Shown: piece by piece, positions 1 through 9,020 of the stretch
How the letters are laid out: each line of letters starts with the position of its first letter
How positions within the stretch are numbered: position 1 is the stretch's first letter
NCBI GenBank assembly: GCA_037954665.1
Contig: JBBMOL010000047.1
Location: forward strand, 930,001 to 994,000
Source: Laguncularia racemosa
Lineage: Eukaryota > Streptophyta > Magnoliopsida > Myrtales > Combretaceae
Length of the DNA: 64,000 nucleotides
Direction: 5' to 3'
Notes under the pieces: model-generated
Seen by the model: only the letters and a program-made list of their open reading frames with translations
Database searches by the model: none
Told to the model about the DNA's origin: nothing
Made by a program: the position numbers and the translations under genes

Positions 1-226
1 TGTCCCTTTGATCAATCACGATCGACTCAAGGATTCCAAGAGTGTTCCAATCTCCAATTGTACATCCACTAATCAACAAGAGAACAAAACGTAACAATCA
101 CAACAATAAGATGCAATTTCATGCCAACAAATTTTCGAATCAAGGTGCTTCACAACAAACCCCTAAATTCCGGATCTAAATTGACAAATCCCTCCACTTA
201 AACCTCAAGCTCTGATACCAAAAAGA
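1..226 (-). other. 5' internal leader of minus-strand family A element (A1)
   Basis: On the minus strand this follows the primer-binding site at 209-220 and resembles the leader of the A copies at 2330 and 44173 (context TTGAGGTTTAAG just after the PBS). No coding signal is visible. The element continues to the left of the window. Confidence 0.7.
209..220 (-). promoter_or_regulatory. Primer-binding site, initiator tRNA-Met, of A1
   Basis: The minus strand reads TGGTATCAGAGC, a perfect complement to the 3' end of plant initiator tRNA-Met. It lies a few bases inside the LTR end at 227. The following TTGAGG context matches the distal PBS of the duplicated pairs in other A copies, so A1 seems to keep the single, ancestral junction. 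Confidence 0.85.
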
Positions 227-1266
227 TGATGTGCTCAAAACCACTTTGAAACACAATCAATTAACTCAAATAAAACAAGTCTCAAGTCAATCACAAACCG
301 GTCCACTAATGAGACAATTCACGTGAACACCTTGGAGATTTTGATGGAAAATGTAGATCAAATGTTGTAATTATAATCCCTATGTATAACATTCACCAAG
401 TAACCACAAAAGAAGATGAAGTTCACGTAAAATCAGATCAAAAGGAAGCAATAAAAACCATGAAATCTACTTCCTCCCTTCAATCCCAAATTCACGCCAA
501 TCACTAAAATGATATATGTAATTCAAGTGCTCCATGAACAATCAATCTTAAAAGATAATTATTCACGAAAAAAAACCACAAATATGTCCAAGAAAGATTC
601 AAATCTACCCTAGATATGACTCACTAGAGAAGAAATGAACATAGAACAAAGATGGAATCGATGTGACTCACAATTCCCCTTCGTCGCACTCGCCACAATT
701 CCAATTCTTGGGTTGAAATTGATAAGAGATTTTTGGAATTAGGAAACCCTAAGTCCTCTCACGTTAAAGTGAAGTGTATAATATGAAAAATGGCCTCCTC
801 AAGCCCTGTCTTAATCAAGTATTTATACTTGCTACTCCTATGGTTAAAAAGTGCTCAAAATTACAAGTTTGCCACTTTTAAGGTGGCTAACCCTAAATGA
901 AAATTACAAGGAAATAAAAGTGTCCCAAAATGATTACAACATAAATAGTCCATGCAAATGAAAAATATATAAAAGAAATTGGTCTTCAACATGCCGGTCT
1001 TCTATAGGATCCATCGGCCCAGCTCATCGTCGATTCAGGTTGGTTCATGGATAACCCACAAGCTGAGTCTGAGGGAGTTTGTCCATTGCCCTATAAAATA
1101 TGGTAAGTGTGCCTGTTGGAAAACACAATACAAGAATAATTGAAAAGAGGTTAATTTATAAATAATTCCAGGGTCGATTTGCTCAAAATGGGCCCTCATC
1201 GCCAAAATTGGAATTCCTTTAGTTCTTACCCTAATGATAGGTCTTGTCGGACTTTTATTCCTATCA
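227..1266 (-). repeat. 5' LTR of minus-strand element A1
   Basis: An LTR of 1,040 bp. On the minus strand it begins TGATAGGAATAAAAG at 1266 and ends GAGCACATCA at 227, so it has TG...CA ends. It shares with the other A LTRs the start-proximal segment resembling a polyprotein tail, and a TATA box inside an inverted repeat near 816-831. It interrupts a plus-strand A LTR that resumes at 1267, so the adjacent five bases CTCAT are the expected target duplication. Its partner lies outside the window. Confidence 0.8.
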
Positions 1267-2134
1267 CTCATGTATTATATATTCCAACAGGCACACTTAT
1301 TAGTTATCCATGGACTGACTTGAACCGACAATGAGCTGAGCCAACGAATCCTATTGAAGAACTAGCATGTTGAAGACTATTTTCACTTGTAATTTATTTA
1401 TTTAAATCATTTATGTTGTAAGTTTTTGTGACACTTTTATTTGGTTGTAATAGGTGCTTTTAGGACCGACCAACCCTAATGTGGCATAGTTGTAATTTTG
1501 TAGACTTTTTAACCCTAAAAGGAGTAAGTATAAATACTTGCTTAAGTAGGGTTTTGAGGGAGTTTATGAAATTTTTAGAACATACGCTTCACGTGTGAGG
1601 GTTAGGGTTATCCTAAATCCAAATTACTCTTATCAATTTCAATCCTAAAAATTAAAATTGTGGCGAGTGGCTTCAAAGTGAATTATAAGTAATATCAATT
1701 CACTTTGTTGTAATTTTCCTTTTCATCACTAATGAGTTATATCTAGGGTTGATTAGGGTTGTTCTTGGTCAGATTTTGATTTCATTTGTAATCACTTTAT
1801 CAAGTTATAAGATTGATTGGTTTTGACATTAGTTCTAACCATCAAGTTTGCCATATTTTAAACCGTGAATTGGCCTTGTTGGGAAAGAAGATCACCATCT
1901 TGTTTTGATTGTTGATGTTTGGAAATCTCTTGGGAATTTAAGTTGATTCAGTGATTCAATTGAGGATTTTATCAATGTAAATTTTATTATCTTGAAATAT
2001 AGCATTCGGATCATCTTGCAACAATTAGGGTTCACGCAAAATTTATTCCAATTTTGAATCGGTTTTGATCTTGTGTTTTGGAGTTGTTCAATTGGCTCAT
2101 TTGCATGTTCTTAATCTTGATTTTAGGCACATCA
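1267..2134 (+). repeat. 5' LTR of A2, start removed by the A1 insertion
   Basis: It aligns with the 3' LTR at 4486-5515 from the point CTCATGTATT onward, with a deletion of about 50 bp near 1310. It carries TATAAATA near 1530 between AACCCTAA and TAGGGTTT. It ends GGCACATCA just before the PBS at 2140. The missing first 100 bp or so should lie to the left of A1, outside the window. Confidence 0.8.
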
Positions 2135-2139
2135 TCTTT

Positions 2140-2151
2140 TGGTATCAGAGC
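2140..2151 (+). promoter_or_regulatory. Primer-binding site of A2 (tRNA-iMet), proximal copy
   Basis: TGGTATCAGAGC, a perfect match. This is the site that was used for this copy, because the 3' LTR ends at the equivalent of 2134 and does not include the sequence between this site and the second one at 2318. Confidence 0.85.
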
Positions 2152-2317
2152 TATTCACACTTGGGTTTTCAATATTGATCACGTCACATTTAAAGAATTG
2201 GTTCATAAACATTAAGGATTTAGCGCAATTGTTGAACTAGTTAATTGACATTGTTTAATTGTCTTTCAAACTTAGTTTATATGTGCTTAGACTTTGGTTT
2301 TAAGCACATCATCTTTT

Positions 2318-2329
2318 TGGTACCAGAGC
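2318..2329 (+). promoter_or_regulatory. Second, distal PBS-like site of A2
   Basis: TGGTACCAGAGC, one base from the tRNA-iMet PBS, 178 bp after the first. It is preceded by another copy of the LTR end (AAGCACATCATC). The junction of LTR end and PBS is therefore duplicated in the leader. In sister copies (42938-51405) the distal site became the functional one. Confidence 0.75.
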
Positions 2330-3405
2330 TTGTGGTTTAAGAGAAGGGATTTTGCAATTTGGAATTCGAAAATTAGGGGATTGTTGAGTAACACATTGAT
2401 CCAAATTTGTTGATGTGAAGCTTAATCTTTTTCAATTATGTTGTTGAATTGTTATCTTGTTGATTAGTGGTTGTACACTTAGAGACTTGAAAACTCTTGT
2501 CTTCCTTTGATTTTTGGCCATGAATGTGTGGTGTATAGGAAGTGGACCGTGAAAAAGTGTTGATCCTTTGTGATTAATTGGAGAAGTGTGATTTGTGTTG
2601 TGTGTTTTCAGAAGTGAGGAGTAGCAAGTTGTAGTTTTTAGATTTGAATTTTAGAATTGAAGTGTGAGTTAAGGTGGCAATTTGAATTTCAAAAAACACA
2701 TTAAGTGATTGATTAATTATGTGTTTATTTGAATTTGAAATAGCTCCTTACCATTTGTGGAATCTTGCAATTACTGAGGTCATTTTGAATTTGAAATTTG
2801 AGCTGCCTTTTTATATTGAAGTTGTGGTTTGTTATAGTTTGTGGAAGTGGGAAGTGTACCATAGCTTGAGGAAGAGTGTATGTAGAGTTGTATTTTTGTA
2901 AACTTAGTGAAGGGTGTATACATTTGGTGTTAGTTGTTGTATGTGTTGTCAAGATCATTGTTGCTAGTGGCGTGAACTTAGTGGAACCGTGAGTAAAAGA
3001 TGAGAAGTGTGGCGGTGAAGTTTTGTATTTTTATATGTGTTGAGGTGCTACATTTTGTGAAAATAATTAGTGTGAAGCTAAGACAAGAAAAAGGAAAGTG
3101 AGTAGTAGAATTTGAAATTCAAACAAGTCATTAAAGTGTGAAAGTAATAGAACTAATTACTTAAATACTTGTAGTTGAATTTAATTCTATCTACTTGAAA
3201 GTAGTTGTGTATACTTCAATTACTTAACTTTACTTGAAGTACTAAGAATTATTTATTTATGCTTTAATTATTTCGCTTGACTTTACTTGAAGTAATAGTA
3301 AGTATTTCTTGTATTGGTTGGTGAGCACCGTAGGTGTGTAAAGGTGTGTTGTTGTGGTGCTTGTAGTGAAGTGTGTTGTTAACTTGTTAAAGTTAGTTAA
3401 TAACC
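2330..3405 (+). other. Non-coding leader of A2
   Basis: About 1.1 kb of T/G-rich sequence between the PBS region and the protease frame, homologous to 44173-45688. No gag motif (no CCHC knuckle, no conserved capsid block) is visible in any frame. Short open stretches here (such as 2719-2901) have no protein-like features. Confidence 0.6.
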
Positions 3406-3899
3406 ATGTCAAATGATGTACATACTTCTACTACTTTGGTATATCAAGTAGTGACTTCATCACTAACCATTGATGATGGACAAAGAGAAAACTTGTTCCA
3501 TACTTCTTGTAGGGTACAAGAAAATTTGTGCGTAATTATTATTGATGGTGGTAGTTGTACTAATGTTGTAGCTACATCATTAGTATCGAAGTTGAAACTT
3601 GAAGCTATCCCATATCCCGAACCCTATACATTACATTGGTTGAATGATTAGGATAATCTTTGTGTGACCCAAAGGGTAAAGGTACCCTTTAGTATAGGGG
3701 ACAAGTACTGTGATGAACTTGAATGTGATATTATTCCTTGTGTACATCCCATATATTACTTGATAGGCCGTGGTTTTATGACAGGATGGTATTACATGAT
3801 GGGTATAACAATACTTATATGTTCCAATAGGATGGTAAACGTATAGTATTGAACCCTATATCGCCATCAGAGGTCCAAAAGATGCAAAAACAGATAAGA
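3406..3899 (+). pseudogene. Retropepsin-like protease of A2, decayed
   Basis: An aspartic protease-like domain. It has RENLFHTSCRV near residues 28-38, the active-site block IIDGGSCTNV near 47-56 (DGG in place of the usual DTG/DSG), then PYTLHWLND. It is broken by TAG at 3649-3651 and by a 1-bp deletion near 3738, after which LLGRPW-like sequence continues in another frame. The sister copy at 41875-42372 reads through this part and ends in LNPMSPSEVQ. It closely resembles the proteases of B (IIDGGS) and E (VVDTGS), which suggests descent from a chromovirus polyprotein that lost gag and RT-IN. Activity of this copy is unlikely. Confidence 0.75.
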
Positions 3900-4253
3900 T
3901 AACCATTACAGATTCCTAAGGATCATAGCCACATGATCAAATCTTCAGAGGTTCCTGAGGTTTCTAGTTACACGAGTCAACCCATAGAGCATAAAATTTG
4001 TTAGACATAGACATGCTAACCTTTAGAGGATCCTAATGGTCAGAGTCAGATGAGTAAACCACTAAAGGACCAAACTGTTCAAGGCATACTGAGGATTAGA
4101 GTGATATGACTAGATCACCAGAGAGCTAGAATGTTCAAAGACATTTATGTCTACTTTTAGAGATTTCAAAGGGACATGAGCAGTTAAGCCAACCATTAGA
4201 GGGCTATGAGGGTCAGTGACATTCAGATGAGTTAGAAAAGGAGGAAACAATAT
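3887..4253 (+). repeat. Degenerate 39-bp tandem repeats after the A2 protease
   Basis: Recognisable units of the pattern Q-(L/M)-x-x-P-(L/S)-E-(D/E) in a 39-bp register, eroded by stops and indels. It is the decayed counterpart of the perfect array at 49611-49922. It ends before the motif encoding ELEKEETISVE. Confidence 0.6.
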
Positions 4254-4485
4254 CAGTGGAACGGGTTGAGACAGGGGAAACTTTAGTAGATAATGGGGCA
4301 TTATTTGTGTTGTAGATGAGATACATCTTAGAAATGGACGAGATAAATCGATCACCCCCTATGGTATTTTAGATATTGGGATTCTGCAATGATACTTTTT
4401 TCAGGTGCTTACTAAGAGAAAATAGAGTCTCTACTGTATTTGATCTGTCAGATTTGAGGACAAATCTTTTTGAGACTCGAGGACA
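4254..4485 (+). pseudogene. Polyprotein C-terminal tail of A2
   Basis: It reads TLVDNGALFVL, then a stop, MRYILEMDE, and ends DLRTNLFETRG just before the LTR. The DLRTN-F block resembles the end of family B pol (DLRTNPFQEEGND at 63550-63580). This stretch joins directly to the protease/repeat region with no RT, RNase H or integrase between. The last bases are purine-rich and act as the polypurine tract in better copies (42924-42937). Confidence 0.6.
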
Positions 4486-5515
4486 TTATAAGAATTAAAA
4501 TCCGACAAGAACTATCATTAGGGCAAGAGCCAAAGGATTTCAAATCTTGGCGATAATGGCCCATTTTGAGCAAATCGACCTCGGAATTATTTGTTTACTA
4601 ACCTCTTTTCTATTACTCATGTATTGTATATTCCATTAGGCACACTTATCTGGCTTTACAAGGCGATGGACAAACTCACTAAGGCTCAGCTTATGGGTTA
4701 TCCGTGAATCGACTTGAACCAGTGATGAGTTGGGCCGACGAATCCTATTGAAGAACTAGCATGTGGAAGACTATTTTCACTTGTAATTTATTTATTTGAA
4801 TCATTTATGTTGTAATTTTTTGGGCAACTTTTATTTGGTTGTAATAGGTGCTTTTAGGACCGGGTACCTTAAAGTGGCATAGTTGTGATTTTGTAGACTT
4901 TTTAACCCTAAAGGGAGCAAGTATAAATACTTGCTTAAGTAGGGTTTTGAGGGAGTTTATCAAATTTTCCAAAACATACGCTTCATATGTGAGGGTTAGG
5001 GTTATCCTAAATCCAAATTACTCTTATCAATTTCAATCCCAAAAATTGAAATTGTGGTGAGTGGCTTCAAAGTGAATTGTAAGTAATATCAATTCTCTTG
5101 TAATTTTCCTTTTCATCATTATTGAGTTACATCTAAGGTTGATCAAGATTGTTCTTGGTCAGATTTTGATTTCATTTGTTTATCATGTTATAAGATTGAT
5201 TGGTTTTGACATTAGTTCTAACCATCAATTTTGCCACATTTTGAACCATGAATTGGCCTTGTTGGGAAGGAGGATCACAATCTTGTTTTAATTGTTGATG
5301 TTTGGAAATCTCTTGGGATTTTAAGTTGATTTAGTGATTTAATTGAGGATTTCATCATTGTGAATTTATTATCTTGAAATATAGCATTAGGATCATCTTG
5401 CAACAATTAGGGTTCACGTAAAATTTGTTCCAATTTTGAACTGGTTTTGATCTTGTGTTTTGGAGTTATTCAATTGGTTCATTTGCATGTGCTTATCTTG
5501 ATTTTAGGCACATCA
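4486..5515 (+). repeat. 3' LTR of A2
   Basis: About 1,030 bp. The start is mutated (TTATAAGAATT for TGATAGGAATC) and it ends GGCACATCA. It contains AACCCTAA, the palindromic TATA box GCAAGTATAAATACTTGC and TAGGGTTT near 4905-4955. It ends at the first junction type, without a fossil PBS. The flank AGACC is the expected target duplication, but its partner is outside the window. Confidence 0.8.
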
Positions 5516-6174
5516 AGACCCTTTCCCCAAATTGTCAACTTGGGTAGAGCTTACTGCTTTTGCTCGACTTAGTGGGCAAGACACAATAACTCTACAATTT
5601 ATGTACTTGCTATAGCCCATGAAATGCTAGCTAAAGGCTAATTCCTCTATGCCAATTTTTTTAACATAGGTGCAACTAAGCTTGGTCACTCCACGCACAC
5701 CTAAGTAACATCATGCTAAGTTAGAAGCCAAGTCAAAGACCTTAGCCAAAAGCTCATTTCAACCGCTACCTTGCCTTAAAGACCTTAAAAGCCCAATCCA
5801 TCTCCACCTCCCCCTATTGACTTATCACTAGTGAGAGTCAGGAGGGTAGAAAGTGTTGATGATGCATTTTGAACTTAAGCCTGCTAGAACTAATCTAACC
5901 TAACTAGGGCTATAGCTGAGCTCTTAAGACCAAGGACTAGACACCTAAGTCCTAATTATAGAATTGAAGATCGATTTGAGCTAATTTTAGCAACATAGAC
6001 TATGTTAGAGTTCATATTGGCCACACCTACTCAATACACACAAGAACCTAGGAAGGCACAACTTACATAGAGAACTAGCAAAAACATGAAGCATAAGATA
6101 GAACCATCAATGCTTAACAACCAAGATGAGTCAACCTTATAATCAATTTTTCCGAAGGCTCATCTTGAGTTAGG
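5516..6174 (+). other. Old unassigned DNA, target of C1
   Basis: About 660 bp with no coding region and no LTR features I can name. It resumes at 16113 on the other side of C1. Both parts contain CTCCACCTCCC-like and AAGCC-rich phrases, so they may belong to one older repeat. Confidence 0.5.
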
Positions 6175-6179
6175 CCTAT
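6175..6179 (+). repeat. Left target-site duplication of C1 (CCTAT)
   Basis: CCTAT directly precedes the LTR start TGATAAGATC. The same five bases follow the 3' LTR at 16108-16112. A perfect 5-bp TSD shows one clean integration. Confidence 0.9.
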
Positions 6180-6376
6180 TGATAAGATCACATTATACTT
6201 ATATTTTCTTTTGGACTTATATTAAATTTATTTCAATATTATAAGAAAATATAAAGAAATGATACTTAATGGTGTTTATTGTGAAAATACAGGTTTTGAG
6301 GACCTAAAAGTAAATTACAATTTAATTGGAGGAGTTTTTCACAAAATTGAAGAAGCGAGCGGAGGATTGCAATAAA

Positions 6377-6511
6377 GGCCGCCGGCCTTGGGCCGGCCTA
6401 CATTCAAAGCCGCTGGCTTTGAGCCGGCCTTGAGCCGGCCTATATTAAACCGGCCTTAAAAAGCATTAAAGCCGCCGGCCTTAAAGCCGGCCTTGAACCG
6501 GCCTTCATTAC
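6377..6511 (+). repeat. GCCGGCC palindrome array in the C1 U3
   Basis: A cluster of GC-rich inverted repeats built on AAGCCGGCCTT/GCCGCCGGCC in an otherwise AT-rich LTR, about 100-240 bp upstream of the TATA box. It is repeated at 14681-14799 in the 3' LTR. Position upstream of the transcription start suggests a cis-regulatory or structural role, which is inference. Confidence 0.75.
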
Positions 6512-6613
6512 TCCCCGGATATCCATTGCGAAAATCTCTCCAAAATCATATCTTATTTAATTTGCTGACTCAAATCCTCATCAGATCAACCTTATCCCCC
6601 TCGTCTTTGGATC

Positions 6614-6621
6614 TATAAATA
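6614..6621 (+). promoter_or_regulatory. TATA box of C1 5' LTR
   Basis: TATAAATA, followed by a C/T-rich stretch suited to a transcription start. The 3' LTR has the same box at 14908-14915. Confidence 0.7.
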
Positions 6622-6644
6622 GACCCCTTGTGTGAACCTTGGGA

Positions 6645-6735
6645 GCATCCCCTTTTGTTTAGCATCCCCTTTTGTTTAGAATCCCCTTTTGTTTGAGAAT
6701 CCTTTTGTTTTGATTCTTTGTTTAGCATCCTTTGT
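6645..6735 (+). repeat. 17-bp tandem repeats just downstream of the C1 TATA box
   Basis: Three units of CATCCCCTTTTGTTTAG type plus partial ones. The 3' LTR (14939-15075) has six. The units lie where R or the 5' leader would begin, so the two ends of the element differ in this region. Confidence 0.75.
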
Positions 6736-7768
6736 CTTTCTTTGAAATCATTAGAATTCCCTTACGAACTTTAGGATTTTATGTTTTCTTTAACTCCTTT
6801 ACATTTCATGTTATTCCAAATTTTAGTTTGAAGAAAGAAAGTTATTTTGCTGAAGTTCTTGAAGATTATAGCTATTGTTTCAATTACTTTATTTTCTTTT
6901 ATGCCATTTATTAGTTTATTCTTATTGTTCAATATGAATTCCATTGTACCTATTTATTTCAATTGTTTTTATGCAATTCATACTATAATGTTCTAAATCA
7001 TCCTTGTGGGAAATATGATGAAGCCATAATTCAAACTAAAATGATCATTGTATTCATGTTATAGGAAATGTAGATATGCGGAATTTTCATATAAGAAGTC
7101 CTGCTATGAATTGTATTTTGTAATTGAAATCAATGCATAGAAATGTAAATGACTCGAAAGAGAAATTTAGGTTTTATCAGGAATTCCTAAGTAAGATTTA
7201 ATAATTCATGTGGAAGCAGCGTTATTGAATTTTATTAGAAATTGACCTAAGTGTTTCATGCAATATTTTTATTAAATTTTTCACTAAGGGATTAGGAGAA
7301 ATTATTTTAAAGATATTAGGCAATCATATAATTGGGAAATTTATGATTGTGAATTAGAATCCTCATTTGATTTGAATTAGCGGGAGCTATTAAATTAAAT
7401 TGAGGTAACATTACTTTAACACTTAATAAAGGATTAAGGTTTTGTTAATTTCTTGTGAAAATCCATATAGCTATGAGTTATTATAACATGAAGGCAATAT
7501 GATTAGTAGAATTAGGGTGGATTCTATTTCCCATCATCAATTCATCATTTTTCAAACACAATTCTCTTTTTAAGCATTTAGTATAATTCATTCAATTCTC
7601 ATCAAATATCATTGCCTAAATAATAGTAGAAATTGATAAAGGTCTATTACTTAATCAATCTTCGTGGTTCGACACTCTTCTCTCACTATATTACTTGATC
7701 TGATCCGGTACACTTGCCGGTATTTATTCACGCTCATTTTATATCTCTTTTTGCGTGGATCAAGTTTT

Positions 7769-7785
7769 TGGTGCCGTTGCCGGGG
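7769..7785 (+). promoter_or_regulatory. Primer-binding site of C1, tRNA-Asp type
   Basis: TGGTGCCGTTGCCGGGG, complementary to the 3' end of plant tRNA-Asp except for one T where C is expected. It starts seven bases after the LTR end at 7762. This primer is typical of Athila-like elements. Confidence 0.85.
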
Positions 7786-7910
7786 ATTGATTAATATTAG
7801 ACCATCTTCAGATTCTATTGTTAATTTAGGCGCAATTATTTTGTTATTTAATTTAATTTTATTTTTTTTTCATTGTGTGATCGTTTCCTGTTCTCTTTGA
7901 GGTTCTTTTT

Positions 7911-9020
7911 ATGCGTAAGAGTAGAAGTGCTGAACTTCTACCAATTAATCTTGAGATAGAACGCACCTTGCGACAACTTAGAAGAGAGCAGAGAAGAAAG
8001 GAAGAAGAGAACATGGCAGATGAGAACAACAATCGGATTCAGGGTGTTGGTAGAGCACTTCGGGAATACACGATACCTGTTGTTTCAAGTCCTGCAATAA
8101 GAAGACCAACAATTCAGGCTAACAATTTTGAATTAAAACCAGCACTCGTTCAAATGGTTCAATCAAATCAATTTGGAGGATATCCAAATGAGAGTCCTGA
8201 TGAGCATATTGCAGTATTTCTTCAATATTGTAATACAGTGAAAATGAATAATGTATCTGATGATGTAATTAGGCTACAACTTTTTCCGTTTTCACTTAGA
8301 GAAAAAGCTAGGGCTTGGTACAATTCATTGCCACAAGACTCTATAACCACTTGGGTTGATCTCTCATCTAAATTTTTAAGGAGATTTTTTCCACCTGCTA
8401 GAACTGCTAGGTTAAGAAATGACATCACAAACTTCACTAAGTTTAGTGGTGAATCACTGTATGAAGCATGGGAAAGATTCAAGGAGGCAATTAGAAAATG
8501 CCCCCATCATGGATTACCAGATAATCTCCTTATTGAGATATTCTATCTCAGTTTAGATGATACATTGAGATCTCTAGTAGATGTTGCTTCTGGTGGTGCA
8601 CTAATGAGTAGGACATATGAAGAGGCTAGTGCTTTGATAGATGAAATGGCCTCTAGTGCACATAATTGGCAACATGAAAGAGGTAAGTCTAGAGTCGCAT
8701 CTGTCAATGACATGGACACCTTAACAGCTCAGATTTCTGCTCTTACCGCTCAGGTAAGTAAACTCACCTCTGCACCATCTTTTAATGTTAATCAAATTTC
8801 TTGTTGTGAGTTATGCTCAGGACCACACTCAACTCTTGAGTGCCCATCTGGAAACTTTTCCTCCTCATCCCATGGAGAGCAAGTAAAATTTGTCAATAAT
8901 TTCCAAAGAGGAAATCAAGGACCTTATTCAAACACCTACAATCCAGGGTGGCGTAATCATCCAAATTTCTCATGGAGAAATGATAACAATGCACTTAAAC
9001 CCCCTGGATTTCAAAAGTAA
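7911..9020 (+). CDS. Gag capsid/nucleocapsid protein of C1 (Athila-like)
   Basis: 369 residues. The protein would assemble virus-like particles and package element RNA. Features: charged N-terminus rich in R/E (residues 13-35), a capsid-type domain with LFPFSLREKARAWYNSLP (about 124-141) and FFPPARTARLRNDI (159-172), EAWERFKEAIRKCPHHGLP (185-203), and a CX2CX3HX4C zinc knuckle at C299, C302, H306, C311. It is followed by YSNTYNPGWRNHPNFSW, typical of Athila-like gags. The frame stops at TAA 9018-9020 and continues open straight into pol. The stop may be a mutation (a CAA to TAA change would explain it) or, less likely, a readthrough site. Confidence 0.88.
   Translation: MRKSRSAELLPINLEIERTLRQLRREQRRKEEENMADENNNRIQGVGRALREYTIPVVSSPAIRRPTIQANNFELKPALVQMVQSNQFGGYPNESPDEHIAVFLQYCNTVKMNNVSDDVIRLQLFPFSLREKARAWYNSLPQDSITTWVDLSSKFLRRFFPPARTARLRNDITNFTKFSGESLYEAWERFKEAIRKCPHHGLPDNLLIEIFYLSLDDTLRSLVDVASGGALMSRTYEEASALIDEMASSAHNWQHERGKSRVASVNDMDTLTAQISALTAQVSKLTSAPSFNVNQISCCELCSGPHSTLECPSGNFSSSSHGEQVKFVNNFQRGNQGPYSNTYNPGWRNHPNFSWRNDNNALKPPGFQK

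Larger units (their letters stand above)
1267..5515 (+). mobile_element. Family A non-autonomous LTR retrotransposon (A2)
   Basis: Order: truncated 5' LTR (1267-2134), PBS (2140-2151), second PBS-like site (2318-2329), non-coding leader, protease pseudogene (3406-3899), degenerate 39-bp repeats, polyprotein tail, 3' LTR (4486-5515). There is no gag, reverse transcriptase, RNase H or integrase. The same simplified layout recurs at 41817-51405, so this is a family structure and not a one-off deletion. It must rely on enzymes from another element; its protease is most like those of families B and E. The start of its 5' LTR was cut off by A1. Confidence 0.8.
6180..7762 (+). repeat. 5' LTR of C1
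   Basis: 1,583 bp, TGATAAGATC...GCGTGGATCA. It contains a GCCGGCC-rich palindrome array (6377-6511), a TATA box TATAAATA at 6614-6621, and a short tandem repeat of about 17 bp (CCCCTTTTGTTTAGCAT type) from 6645. It is 40 bp shorter than the 3' LTR: three fewer 17-bp units, and 11 bp more in the GCCGGCC array. Confidence 0.92.

Noticed and set aside
2719..2958. Overlapping small ORFs on both strands in the A2 leader
   Set aside because: Biased composition, no conservation with the homologous leader at 44173-45688 as protein, and no domain features.
5516..6179. Host exon or regulatory region
   Set aside because: No coding bias, no splice pattern and no long frame; I can only call it old repeat-like DNA.
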